Positions 1-10,819 of a DNA stretch of 64,000 bases are shown one piece after another. Where the stretch lies: the NCBI GenBank assembly GCA_043228905.1, contig JBHGNT010000020.1:9300001-9364000 (forward strand). The letters run 5' to 3'. A program made the position numbers and the translations under genes. The DNA is from Azolla caroliniana. Taxonomy: Eukaryota; Polypodiophyta. The notes under the pieces were generated by a model. That model ran no database searches, was not told the origin of the DNA, and saw only the letters and a list, made by a program, of their open reading frames with translations. How positions within the stretch are numbered: position 1 is the first letter of the stretch; every line of letters begins with the position of its first letter.

Positions 1-152
1 ATTTTCCATAAAAAATATGCTCCATTGGTATTAAAATTAACAATGCCAAAGGCAATCTACAAATTGTACATAATAGTTTCCACTCCATAAGTATATATTA
101 AACATATCGTTATATTAAATAGCCACAAATGATGTGATCGAGATACGTAATC

Positions 153-389
153 GAGGTATATACCTCTACGCACACGAAACATCCACAAATAAGAGATCAT
201 CGTAATACGCAATTGAGGTATTGACCTCTTACGCATACGAGACCAACCGCATATCGTTTACAACAAATCAACAACTCATACACAAACGTAACATATGTTC
301 GTGAACGTAATACGTAATTGAGGTATTAACCTCGTACGCATACGACACTCATCACATATTATTAATATGTCAAACGAGGTATTGACCTC
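153..389. repeat. Four dispersed copies of a palindromic GAGGTAT..ACCTC motif
   Basis: A 14-base palindromic core (gaggtatatacctc or gaggtattgacctc) occurs at 153-166, 215-228, 320-333 and 376-389. The first three are embedded in a longer shared context with cgtaat before and tacgca after. Spacing is irregular (about 62, 105 and 56 bases). The stretch lies in the probable internal leader of the antisense LTR element whose primer-binding site is at 641-649. No coding sequence is recognisable in 1-640. Confidence 0.75.
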
Positions 390-640
390 GTGCACATATG
401 TAAACGTTTTAGATAATCAATTAAAGATCACTACAACATCATTGACTTAATGAAAAAAAATAACATATAAACTAAACACATGATTAGATGGGAGAAGAGA
501 GAATAGAAAAAAAATAAAATTATGGAAAGAGTTATCGAAGTTCTTTGTTGATCGTTGTCTGGATCAAGGCCGACCGCACAACGATCGATCAACATCAATC
601 AAAAGACAAATGAAAAACAAAGAAACATTAGTACATAAAT

Positions 641-1106
641 CTGATACCAAATATTATAGATCTAAGTACTAAAGTAAGCTTAAGATAAGGATAAAGTAAT
701 GATAGATAGAAAGGAGAAAGAGAAAGAAGGGTGCCGATCCACCCGACCACCCCCGAGCGAAGGGATCGAGACGGACTCGAGCCTCGATCGGCGTCCCATA
801 CCACCGCCGTGGCGTCGAGTCATACCTGGTGCTAGCGCGCTCGCTACAAGAGTTGACCCACCACAAGAGCAGAGTTTCGATGTAGTCAAAAGATGATCAA
901 ATGAGGGTAGCTAGGCCTCTTATTTATAGCGATACCCAAGGCCCCCAGGCAAGTTCACACTTGACCTAATGGGTTGTCTCAATCCCGAGGATTAAAAGTA
1001 ATCCTCCCCTTCTTTACACTCTCGTTTAACCCTCACACTTATCCACGTGTATAGAATACTACGGTAAATTCTCACCACGGGATATTATATGGTCATGCCC
1101 GTAACA
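641..1106 (-). mobile_element. Antisense LTR with adjacent tRNA-iMet primer-binding site
   Basis: Read on the minus strand, 649-641 is TGGTATCAG, the start of the usual plant copia primer-binding site complementary to initiator tRNA-Met. Immediately upstream is an LTR-like block starting TGTTACGGGC at 1106. It contains a TATA box (CTATAAATAAG on the minus strand, near 926-936). The 3' end of the LTR is AT-rich and does not end in a clean CA, so the left border near 652 is approximate and may have decayed. The element body would lie in 1-640, but no gag can be read there. Short ORFs across this LTR are not genes. Confidence 0.6.
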
Positions 1107-1810
1107 GTGGATTATTTTGAACATTTATGTGTACCTCCTAGAAGTTTCTCCCCATCAAATCATTATAACAATATGTTACATAATATTGGAGTTATGAGAC
1201 AACAACAAGATTATTAGACACAGTTTCAATGATCACAAGAACCTAACAATATTTCTAGAATATTGAAGTCTGGAGTGAACAACAAGATCATTGGGTATGG
1301 TTCTTATGAATTTTGATTTCATGATCGTGTATCGGCCAAGAAGACAATAAGGAAAACCTGTAAAGAATTGAGTGTGATTGTATGCATCGGAATAAATTAA
1401 GGATGTGTGTTATGTGTGTATGTGGAAGAGGAGAGAAGACAGACACAATATAGATAGATAGGAAAATGAAGTACTCAAGATGGATGTATGTATTAACAAG
1501 AAGTGGACAACAATTACAACGATATGAGCATTAGAAAGGAGATTAATTGACCCTTTACAAAGTAGGAGGAGGGTGCTTTATATGTATAAGGTCACCCTCT
1601 CCCTATACTCTCTCACTAAAACGCCCACTCTCTCTCTAGAACCTTGGGGAATGTGGAGACTCATTAGCTATGGGAAATATGAAACTCATTAGTTATGTGT
1701 CATAGAATATGATTCTATGGTCCACATAGTTACTGTGTAGAAAGTAGTGGGGACATTTGACCTTTGAGTGCTCATAGATTCTCAAAAGGTGTGTTGTATT
1801 GCCTTTGGGC
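1107..1810. other. No gene recognised
   Basis: AT-rich sequence with no convincing ORF. On the minus strand 1560-1580 reads TATAAAGCACCCTCC, a TATA-like motif resembling the promoters of the LTR family at 26487-27300, so part of this stretch may be a decayed LTR. This could not be proved by eye. Confidence 0.4.
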
Positions 1811-1901
1811 GCATGATGCAAGGCAATACAACACGTGACTCGCCTTGCAACTCATAGATTCTCAAAAGGTGAGTCACGTGTTGTATTGCCTTGTATCATG
1901 C
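1811..1901 (+). repeat. Long inverted repeat (36-base arms, 19-base loop)
   Basis: The arms are 1811-1846 and 1866-1901, with 1847-1865 as the loop. I count two DNA mismatches. In a plus-strand transcript both become G-U pairs, so the RNA stem is continuous. Each arm carries CACGTG. The phrase ctcatagattctcaaaagg occurs at 1771 and again at 1851, so the hairpin grew on top of a direct duplication. It could be a foldback element or a small-RNA precursor. Confidence 0.75.
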
Positions 1902-2170
1902 GTTCATGATCACATGCTCGGCTACATTCAAGAGGCCAAAACGCTGTCGTGAAAATCCGTCACTATGTGCGGATCGCGAGGCGGAACCGCCGGGGTTCTG
2001 GACTAGAAGGATTTAGTGCAACACGTACAACACAAGAAAAATTCACATATAAGATAAGTAGATGAGAGGAAACATTCATTTATTGCAAAAGAAATCGATT
2101 CTTTATAAACTTAGAATCATGTTATAATGGATTGGATATGAAAATAAAAGATCATTCTTAAAAAAAGAAA

Positions 2171-2290
2171 GGAGCCAATGGCCATGTAAGGAATGGTCCG
2201 ATATGAATAAGAGAGATTATTCTTGAAAGGAAGGAGCCAATGACCATGTAAGGAGTGGGCCAATATGAATATGAGAGATAATTTTTGACA
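2171..2290. repeat. Two-copy tandem repeat, period about 62 bases
   Basis: The segment starting ggagccaatggccatgtaag at 2171 recurs at 2233 with few changes. A weaker third echo (gagagataattt) follows near 2330. It is non-coding. ORFs called on either strand here arise from the repeat. Confidence 0.7.
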
Positions 2291-2463
2291 AGGAAGATTG
2301 AGCAAGCCAAGCCAAGAGTTTGATGTCAATCTGAGAGATAATTTGATTTGGAATCCTCGAGAGAAGAAGAAGGAAGGAAAACAAAAGAAGAGAGAAAAAA
2401 ATGGGACATATATTGAGCTCTTTGTTGATCCCCCTTCCCAATGTTACTTTGCATGTCCACTTT

Positions 2464-2545
2464 TAGTTGCATGGCCTCTATTTTTAGTTGCATGCCTTTT
2501 ACTTTTAGTTGCATGGCCTTGGTTGTTAGTTGCATGCGATTGTCC
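2464..2545. repeat. 21-base minisatellite (tagttgcatg...)
   Basis: The decamer tagttgcatg starts at 2464, 2485, 2506 and 2526, giving a 20-21 base period. Read on the minus strand this is a seven-residue repeat beginning MQLK, so the array stays open as a reading frame. No start, partner domain or homologue supports a protein. Confidence 0.8.
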
Positions 2546-2599
2546 GTATAATTCGGCCAAATGACCCAATCATCCATAAAGTTTAGCCCGTGCGCAATC

Positions 2600-2945
2600 C
2601 GTATGTGCGTCGCAACCGAACCGTAGACGCATCCGTGCACAAAAGTCCCGACCGCGTAGTGTACGCATCCACGCATGCGCACGTCCCTACCGCGCTGTGT
2701 ACGCATCCGCGCGTCCGTCCGAAACATCCACGCGTATGCTCGAAACTTGCACATGCGCGTACATCTGAAGACGTCCATGCGCGGAAAACGTCCACGTGGC
2801 CATGCACACACGCGTCTGTCCAAAACGTCCACGCGTACGCCCGAAACTTGCACACGCACGTACATCCGAAGACATCCATGCGCGCGTATGTTTGAAAACG
2901 TCCACGCGGCCATGCACATGCGCGTACACCCAAAGCGTTAAACAC
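2600..2945. repeat. CpG-rich tandem repeat, period about 101-110 bases
   Basis: The phrase cgaaacttgcac occurs at 2741 and 2842, and aaaacgtccacg occurs at 2785 and 2895. This gives about two degenerate units packed with acgcgt, gcgcgt and cgtacg. The block is open in several frames on both strands, which explains a cluster of overlapping ORFs of up to 197 codons, none credible. Its CpG density contrasts with the CpG-poor flanks. It abuts the 5' end of the copia remnant at 2948. Confidence 0.75.
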
Positions 2946-2947
2946 GA

Positions 2948-3193
2948 CATTGTGCTTGATATGCACCACCAACTTAGAAAATATATGGTTTGTTGACTCG
3001 GGTGCATCCCAATCACATGACGTCTCATAAAGATTGGTTTCGACCTCAAATTCCGATAATAATGTTCATGATGCGACATAGAGCAAATTCGATGACGGCA
3101 TTGTGCTCGATATGCACCACCAACTTAGAAAATGTATGGTTTGTTGACTCGGGTGCATCCAATCACATGACGTCTCATAAAGATTGGTTTCGA
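2948..3193 (+). repeat. Direct duplication of a copia protease segment
   Basis: About 95 bases at 2948-3043 recur at 3099-3193. Both copies include the DNA for the retropepsin region (VDSGASNHMTSH). The first copy has one extra C, which breaks its frame. The second is the one in frame with downstream pol sequence. Period about 151 bases. Confidence 0.8.
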
Positions 3194-4167
3194 GAGATAC
3201 GAAAGCCCAAATGACCTGGCTATGTGGAAACTAGGGATGACACAATTCACCGCATCAACATGTCGGTAATGTCCCATTCGGTGAAGAGGGCAACCAAACC
3301 TATATCAAGAACGTCTTGCATGTTCCAACAATAATGAAGAACTTGGTCTCGGTTGGCCAAATTGTGGAACAAGGCATGCAACTTCGGTTCAATGAAGGAG
3401 GATGCTTAATTGAAAAGGAATGCCAAATTATCGCTCGCGGTCGAAAAGAAGGTGAGATGTTCATCCTCTATTCTCATGAGATGAAATCAACAATGTTTGT
3501 CAGGGCCATAACGCCAACACCGACATAGAACTATGGCACAAAAGAATCGGCCACATCAATCTCCAGAAGCTCAAAGAAATGCAGGCGAAAGGAGTCGTCA
3601 TCGGACTCTCGTCTTTTACTGAGAAGGAGATTACAAGTGTATGCAAAGCCTACCAATTCGGCAAACAACATCGACAACCGGTCCCGAAAGAGAGGAACGT
3701 GAGCAAAGGGATCCTAGATGTAATACATTCAGATGTATGGGGACCAGCCCAAACGACAACATTTGGTGGTGGATGGTATTATGTGACATTCATCGATGAC
3801 TTCTCCAAGCAGACCTGGATATTCCGTTTGCGGCAAAAGAGTAAGTTTTCTCACACTTCCAAAGATTCAAAAACAAAGTTGAAAAGGCAACCAAATGTCA
3901 TGTACAATGCCTTCGATCGGATGGAAACAAAGAGTACTTCTTTGACGCCTTCACAACATACCTTTGACAAGAAGGAATTCAGTGGGAGTTTACTTGTTGA
4001 CACACACCTCAGCAAAACGGAGTGGCCAAAAGGAAAAATCGGCACATATTGGAGGTGACAAGGCCAATGATGAATGAGAAAAATTTGCCGAAATCATATT
4101 GGGTTGAAGCGGCAAACACGGCTGTCTATCTAATGAACCAGTGCACAACATCTAGCATGCACAATGT
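3060..4167 (+). pseudogene. Decayed copia pol (protease, pre-integrase, integrase) of element O
   Basis: Recognisable landmarks in order are the retropepsin site WFVDSGASNHMTSH, the motif VLHVPTIMKNLVSVGQIV, a GAG-pre-integrase stretch and an integrase core start (VIHSDVWGP, then FIDDFSKQTW). An integrase C-terminal part follows (LPKSYWVEAANTAVYLMNQ). Reading needs several frame changes, for example near 3230, 3530 and 3840, so it is non-functional. The reading continues at 4700-4839 and again just after 11203. As known for copia elements, protease precedes integrase and RT lies downstream. Here RT is missing. Confidence 0.8.
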
Positions 4168-4699
4168 TGTCAGAAAACAGGTCACTCTGGATAGGAAGGA
4201 GGATGAGGTGGATCAATTGGATCCAATGGAGATGCGAGACTGGATCCAAATCTGGATGGGATTCGGAGATGCATCCGAATTGGTTCCGGAGAGGCATACA
4301 TAAAAGGCCAAATTTGTAAATAGGTTTTTTGTCGCGCCTATTCAGGCCATAATTGTAAATAGCCCTAAAAGGTGTATTAGTATAAATACACCTAGGGGCA
4401 GGTCATGATAAGTTGTTGTTGGTAGTTGCCTCGGTAACTAAGTGTGTAGGAGAGTGAGAGAGAGTTATAACTCTGTTGTAACCGTTGTCTGATGAAGAGG
4501 AGTTCAAGGTTGTTGCCTTAGAGTCTCTTGTGTATATACCTCCTACCATAGTGATATAGTTCAGCGTTTGTGGACTCCCGTAGTTTTTCCCATTTCCGAG
4601 TTTTCCACGTAAAATACTTGTGTCTCTGTACTTGTGTTTTTTTTGCACCCGCATACGCATTGGTGAGATCCGATTGTAGTTGGTTGCATATCCTTTTCA
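4168..4699 (+). mobile_element. Solo LTR, family T (532 bases)
   Basis: Starts TGTCAGAAAACAGG and ends CCTTTTCA. The 5-base target duplication AATGT is perfect (4163-4167 and 4700-4704). It interrupts the integrase frame of element O. It contains a TATA-like tagtataaatacacc near 4380, a short GAGA tract and, near its 3' end, the TTTTCC...GTTTTCCACGTAAA block shared with the other T-family LTRs at 14978, 22392, 11327 and 17260. The internal region has been lost, probably by LTR-LTR recombination. Confidence 0.9.
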
Positions 4700-4839
4700 A
4701 ATGTTACCCCCCACGAGAAGTTCCATGGAAAGAAGTTGGACCTATCCTACCTAAGGATATTTGGCTCTATTGTAGTCATACATATTCTTGATGAAAAGCG
4801 GCAAAAGCTCAATCCAAAATCGGAGAAGTGTATCCTCAT

Positions 4840-5217
4840 TGTAGAAAGTAGCGTGCGGAAGCAGGTATGAAGACGGAACAAAAGGAAGGAAACTTAGGTT
4901 CAATGGAGAGCTTGAGCTTACGCAGTATACGCGGGAGAGACAGAGAGAGTGAGAGAGAACACAAGAACTATATTCAACAATAATACTCAGTCTATACATA
5001 AGACGTGCTCAGTGAACACTTTTATACAAGTCCTAGAAGGATTGACCGAAGTACTGACAGTACTTCAATGCTCATCAAGATCTCCTACACTAACTCCCAA
5101 ATATATTCCTCACAGAATATCTTTCCTAACGACCTCCCGGTTTACGTACTCGGCCTAACCGATCCGGTCCTCGGCTTCTTCAGCCGATCCAGCCGATGTT
5201 GAGCTTGTCTCTCAACA
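4840..5217 (-). repeat. 3' LTR of element A1
   Basis: 378 bases, TG...CA ends. On the minus strand it has a TATA-like TTGTATAAAAGTG near 5025 followed by a pyrimidine-rich leader (CTCTCTCACTCTCTCTGTC). It is same-family as the LTRs at 23604-23987 and 29525-29892. Confidence 0.95.
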
Positions 5218-5235
5218 CTCCCCCTCAAGCTCAAC
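5218..5235 (-). promoter_or_regulatory. Polypurine tract of A1 inside an inverted repeat
   Basis: The minus strand reads TTGAGGGGGAG immediately before the 3' LTR. The tract is flanked by GTTGAGCTTG (5235-5226) and by CAAGCTCAAC within the LTR (5207-5198), forming a possible 10-base-pair hairpin. The same arrangement occurs at 23586-23623 and 29507-29544. Confidence 0.85.
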
Positions 5236-5376
5236 TCGAGGCTCTTTGGGATCCTCGGGCTCACAGCTCCGGTTCCTCCTGGCTTCATGCCTCGCTCGCG
5301 CTCCTCGACCTGTTCGACTCCGCGCGCTTCGACCATTCCGGTCGGCTTGTCTGCTCATGCGGCCCTTATCAGCTCT

Positions 5377-8300
5377 TCAGTTGTTGCGGTGTTGACGCTT
5401 CTCCCGCTGCCTTTTCTTCCGCTTGGGCCTCGGTTGATTCAGCGTATCTGAATCAACCATCTGAACCGACTCGGCTACCTCCAATCGGTTTTCGCTCTCG
5501 TCCGAGTTGGCTGTCTCCAACTCGTCTTCGGTCTTCTCGCCCTCGATGGCGTCATCTTCCCCATGCGTGGTTGGCTTCGGCTCTCTCCTTCGGTTGCTCC
5601 CCTTCTGTCCGCTTCCGAACTTTTCCGCGGGTCCGCCCTCGACTTCTTCAGCCGATCCGAAGTCGAACTCAACAACCGAGTCAACAAACTCGGTGTCGCG
5701 GTCTCCGCTCCTTTCCTGCTGCATTGCTTGGTCGTTCGGGACTGTTCTCCCCCTCAAGTTCGGCTCGTCAAGGTGACGCAATCCGAGCGCACTTGAGAAT
5801 TGCCGCAACTTGTCCAGACCAAGAGGCTTGGTGAAGATGTCGGCAGCCTGCCGATCCGTCGGAACGTACTGAAGTTTGACTTCACCGGAAAGGACACGCT
5901 CACGGACGAAATGGTAATGCACCTCAATGTGCTTGGTCCGTGCGTGGAAAATGGGGTTTTTCGCGAGCTGGATGCTGCTGAGGTTGTCGCAGTAGATCGG
6001 CGTCGGATCTGACACCTCCTCTTGCAGGTCCTTAAGTAGCCGCTTCAACCATATGGCTTCGCATGTCACGACAACCGCTCCTCGGTACTCAGCTTCGGTG
6101 CTCGACAGTGCAACTGTCGAGGGAGAACGCATATCCGGACGTGGATCGGCGATTGGCGGCGTTGCTAGCCCAATCAGCATCGGTGTAGCTGACTAATTGC
6201 TCGGCTGCACCGGTTCGATATAGCAGTCCACGGTCCTTAGTGCCGCTTACGTACCGCAGTACGCGTTGCGCACACTGAAGGTGCTCCTCGGTAGGTCGCG
6301 CCATGAACTGACTGATCACCCCGACCGGATAACTGAGGTCGGGTCGGGTTATGGTCAAGTATATGAGGCTTCTGACAATTTGTCGGAACCTCGTCGGGTC
6401 GCATACCTTTCCCATATCGGGACGAAGCTTGACGGTTCTGTCCAGAGGAGTCGAGACGGACTTACAGTCGACCATCCCGAATTTGAAGATCATACTCAGC
6501 ACGTAGTGACGTTGGCTGATCAATATGCCTTTGGGGGTACGGATCACTTCGATCCCGAGGAAGTAATGAAGGTCCCCCAGATCCTTCATGTCGAACGATG
6601 CCGCAAGCTGGAGCTTCACGCGGTCGATTTCACCTAGGTCGGCGCCGGTGATGACCAAGTCATCAACATATAGTAAAATACTAACCGGTCCGAGTCGACC
6701 ATTTCAGATGAACAGGGAAGAGTCCGCTTTTGATGCGACGAAGCTCATCCGACGCAGTTGTTGCATGATCTTCGCGTTCCAGGCACGCGGGGCTTGCTTT
6801 AGTCCGTAAAGGGACTTCTTTAGTCGGCATACTGCCGAGGAGTTCGTTCCAGAGTGAAATCCGGCAGGCTGTACCATGTACACCTGTTCCTCAAGGTCAC
6901 ATTGCAGGAACACATTCTTTACATCCATTTGATGTAGGTGCCACCCCTTCGCCGCAGCTACTGCGAGCAAAACACGGACGGTCGTCATTTTCGCGACCGA
7001 CGCAAAAGTCTCATCGTAGTCGATGTCGTGTTTCTACGCGTAGCCCTTTGCCACTAGCCGAGCCTTGTACCGGTTGACCGAGCCATCGGTGTTGTACTTG
7101 AACTTGTACACGCACCTACACCCGATCGGTTTTACCCCTGTTGGTGTGTCAACCAGGTCCCAGGTCTCGTTCTCCGCTAATGCGTGCATCTCTTCCTCCA
7201 TCGCGGCACGCCAATTCGCGCCTTTAGCCGCTTCTGCGTAGCTCTCCGGCTCACGCACTTCCGCTACACGGGTCATGTACGCATAATGATGCGCCATGTA
7301 CTCGTTGTATCCGAACCGCAAGACAGGGTTCTTCTGGCGGGTAGACCGGCGTAATCTCACATTAGCCGATGTCGAGGCCTTCTCGGTCGACGCGGTCTTC
7401 ACCTTTAAAGAACCGTCACCGGTTCCCTCGGAGTCGGACTCGCGTCGGTCTGACTCGTTCCTATCCGTGCCGGAATCCGACACCTTCCCTTTCTCTTTGC
7501 GCGTAAGCCGTCTCCTCAGCTTCTTGCGCGGGGAATGCACGGCCGAGTCTCCACTACTCGCCGGCTCTTCATCGGACTGGTCGTACCGACTCAGTCGTCC
7601 AATTGGTCCACTTAACCGGAGTGAAATCGGACTCTCTTCGTGGGTCTCGATTTCGGGCTCATCCGGAGCCATCTCGGCCTCGCTGACCTCATCGTCAGAG
7701 CTCGGATTGGAGTCGAGGTTCGTAGTCGGGGGCAGGTACCAGAACACGGACTCGTCAAACACAACGTCGTGGCTGAGAAGCGCTTGTTTGGTGCGAGGGT
7801 TATAACACTTATAACCCTTCTGCTCGTCCGAGTAACCGACCAAGATGCATTTCTTGGCCTTTGCGTCCAGCTTCCTCCTTTTCTCCTTCTGTACATGCAC
7901 ATACGCAATGCTACCGAACACCCTCAAGTGTCGCAAGTTCGGCTTCGTTCCGAAATATAGCTCGTGCGCCGACACTTTGTCTCCGATCCGGTTCTGGATG
8001 TATACCGCGGTCCTTACCGCCTCGGCCCAGTAGAACTTGGGCAAGCTCTTCTCCTCCAGCATTGCCCATGCCGCTTCCACAATAGACCGATTCTTCCTCT
8101 CGGCCACGCCGTTCTGCTTCGGCGTGTATCTACAACTGAATTCGCGCCGAATTCCCATTTGTTGTAGATAACCGTTGAATTAACCAGAAAAGTACTCTTT
8201 CCCGCCATCCGACCGCAGGCACTTGATCTTTCGTCCCGTTTCCTTTTCCACGAACCCTTTGAGGTCCCGAAAACAGTCGAAGACTTCACTCTTACTCTCA

Positions 8301-8767
8301 ATGAGGTAGATCCACGTGTGCCGCGTGTGGTCGTCGATGAAGGAGACGAAATATCGGCTCCCGCCAAGACTAACGTTTTGTGCCGGCCCCCATACATCGG
8401 AGTGTATAAGGTCGAGCTTGTTTCGGCTGCGGTTTTGCTCGTTGGGGAAGGGAAGTCAGTGTTGCTTCCCGAGCTGGCAGGCTTCACAAATTTGTGCCTT
8501 TCGGTCACTAAATTTGGGCAATCCGAACACTACCTGTTGCGATTGTAGATCTTGAAGCCGCTGGTAGTTGACGTGGCCTATCCGCTTGTGCCACAAGTCG
8601 ATGTCCGACTCGGTCTTTTGTCCCTTTGCGAACATTTCGGTGCCACCATCGGTGGAGTCGAGGATGAACATCCTCTCGTCTCTACGCCCTTGCGCAATCA
8701 CACAGCCTTCTTCCTCAATGAAGCACCCGAGGTGTGTAAACCGAACCTCCATCCCTTGGTCGACGAT
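5377..8767 (-). pseudogene. pol of A1 (pre-integrase, integrase, RT, RNase H) with C-terminal extension
   Basis: In order on the minus strand: GAG-pre-integrase with the HHCC zinc region (DLWHKRIGHVNYQRL, CEACQLGKQH); the integrase core, ending KQNGVAERKNRS; a charged linker; RT with DVKNVFLQCDLEEQVY and the catalytic YVDD; and RNase H (SSTEAEYRGA, then DIFTKPLG). Stops interrupt it at about 8456 (TGA), 8180 (TAA), 7034 (TAG) and 6705 (TGA), plus a frameshift with a small deletion near 6120. The last roughly 110 codons (about 5700-5377) lie beyond RNase H, are rich in Glu/Asp then Lys/Arg, and are discussed separately. Non-functional as it stands. Confidence 0.9.
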
Positions 8768-10064
8768 CTAACCGACCGAGACCAAGTTTTTCGTGATTGT
8801 CGGGACGTGCAACACGTTCAAGAGTTTCCGTTTTTGCCCGACATGGCTAAGGGGAACTTCTCCGACATTCGCGATCAGATGCGGAGTGTCGTCTCCAGTT
8901 GCGACTACTCCAGGTTGTATCGGTTTTTCAAGGTACGAGAACCACTCCTTATGGCTCGTCATGTGGTTTGACGCGCCGGAGTCTACATACCACACCTTGT
9001 CCGATCTTGGGGTGCTTTGTTTCATTGAGTTTGCATCGTGTCTCGTCACGAAGACAAACCCTTCGCTGGCTCTCCCGGAGTCTTCGGCGTAGTGCGATCG
9101 TTGCCGATTTCCCTTGTCGGTATGTCCAGAACCGGTTCTCTCCGAATCGGCGCGCTTCTTCCAGCACTCACTTTCCCTGTGGCCTTTCTTGCCACAGTAG
9201 CAGCACTCTGCGATGGCCTTCCCTTGCCGGTACTCATCGCTTCGACTCCCCCTGTTTCCGGAGGGTCCGGAGTTGCTGTTGGCATCACTTCGGTGCCTTC
9301 TTCCTTGATCTCGTCGGCCGCCTCCATTGCGCCCCGACTCGCCTCGTCCTCCACGTCCATGGGGCCTATCTCCCTCCGTGTACAACATTCTGTTGTCGGT
9401 GTGCGTGCTTGTAGACGCACCTGCGTGGTTCTCCTTTACCAGGAGCATCGACTGTAAGTCGAAAAAGGACAGCGTATTCTCCCGGGTACACACAGCCGTT
9501 CGGAACGCTCCGAACTTCGACGCCAAACCTCCGAGACAGATCTGGACCATCTCGCTCTCCTCGATGTTCACCTCTATGGAGGCGAGGGAGTCGCAAATAT
9601 CCTTGATCTTCGAGGTATAGTCCGCCACCGACATGTCGCGTTGTCGTAGGTTGCTCAACTCCTGTCGGAGCTGAAGCTTCCTGGGTGTGGTGCTCACGGC
9701 GAAAATCTTCTTCAGATTTTCCCACGCACCCTTTGGCGTCTTTGCATCCCGAACATAGCTCAATAGTTGTTCGCCCACAAACGACGCGAAGCAGTACAAT
9801 ACCCTGCTCGCCGATTGCTCCCACGATGGGAAGTCTTTGTGTGTCGATTCAGGTGCCGCGTCATTAGCTCCTTCAACATAACTCCAGTAGCCGTGCCCGA
9901 GCAGGTACTGGTGCATCTTGTAGGACCAAGACGTTGTCGCGTTGTTACGCGCGTGCGAGGAGAAAGGCGGGACCACGGGGGTCTTGGACTAGAGAGTGAT
10001 GGAGTGTAGGGAGTCGTGCTTCACTATTTCTGGGGCATCCCAGAAACACATCGGAAGCAACCGA

Positions 10065-10100
<36 letters not shown>

Positions 10101-10747
10101 CTTAACACCGACTCACGCACACACTGCTCAACCCGACTCACGCCTTATGTACAGAAAACGCAAGAGAGGGTAAGCACCCGACGGCAACAATGACGCGAAT
10201 ATACATAGACAAACGTAAACGTATATGTATGTATATATATGAAGAATACATTCCCGGCTTCGAGACGGACTGAGGTAGGTTACAGTAGTCGTCTGCTGCC
10301 AAGCCGCCGTCGGGGAGCTCTCAGCTCGTTGCGCCGAGCGGGGTCTTGCACAGGAGGCCTAACCAAAGCAAACCCTAAGCAAAACATGAAGGGGAGAGAA
10401 GAAGAACCTAACTCTAAACCTAACGGTATACCCTCTAATGCAAAATGGGCAACCCCTTCACAAAGGCCGCTCCCTTCCTTTTATAGAACAAGGAGAGGGA
10501 CGCGTTACAATGTGGGATATATCCCGACTTACATGGGATCGTCTGTCCCGACTTGACTACTCGTCGGCGTCATAAAGGTGCCCTCGATATTCACACTAAA
10601 TGTACAAGGGTGTGTACACACGCTGCACCCCGTCGAGGTAGCCAATGTTTCCCGGTTTCCGCCTCTGGCCGAAATTCTTCACGACAATGCGTAGTTGGTT
10701 CTGTCGAGCTTCTCTGTTGGAAGCGAGCTCGCCATGCCCCTATCCAT
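8768..10747 (-). pseudogene. gag and protease of A1, split by a solo LTR
   Basis: The true start is the ATG at 10747 (MDRGMASSLPTEKLDR), supported by the near-identical start in element B at 18034. After about 20 codons the frame is broken by the solo LTR at 9935-10686. It resumes at 9934 and stays open to a TAG at 8770-8768. The body has a copia gag domain (SWSYKMHQYLLGHGYW to about GLASKFGAFRT), an Arg/Gly-rich linker and a CCHC knuckle (CCYCGKKGHRESEC). The retropepsin site VDSGASNHMTSH follows. The closing TAG replaces a Gln codon present in the sister copies. The ATG at 9976 lies inside the inserted LTR and is not a real start. Confidence 0.85.
9935..10686 (-). mobile_element. Solo LTR, family G (752 bases), inside A1 gag
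   Basis: On the minus strand it starts TGTCGTGAAG at 10686 and ends near CGCGACA at 9935. It is homologous to the LTR at 26487-27300: shared gcgggaccac...gtcttggacta near one end, gggcaaccccttcacaa, and a TATA region (ccttttatag on the plus strand). It separates the first codons of A1 gag from the rest. The expected 5-base target duplication is blurred by substitutions (CGCAT expected). It contains an uninterrupted (GA)n tract at about 10070-10098. Confidence 0.8.
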
Positions 10748-10800
10748 CGTTCTTCTCGTTCTTCTTCGTCAAACTGTGTCGGCTGCAGAGAGGTTCTCAA

Positions 10801-10819
10801 CCCTCGCGCTTTGATACCA
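10801..10819 (-). promoter_or_regulatory. Primer-binding site of A1 (initiator tRNA-Met)
   Basis: On the minus strand it reads TGGTATCAAAGCGCGAGG directly after the LTR. The first 12 bases match the usual plant iMet site (TGGTATCAGAGC) with one change. Confidence 0.9.

Noticed and set aside
1945-2560. A third G-family LTR starting TGTCGTGAAAATCCG
   Set aside because: The first about 70 bases resemble the LTR at 26487 (ggttctggactag), but no matching right end or TATA could be placed. Left unassigned.
2326-3079. Overlapping ORFs of up to 197 codons on both strands
   Set aside because: They come from the CpG-rich and 21-base repeats, which are open in many frames. Composition is repetitive and no domain or start context is present.
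5196-5834. 212-codon plus-strand ORF
   Set aside because: It is the antisense shadow of A1 LTR, polypurine tract and pol extension.
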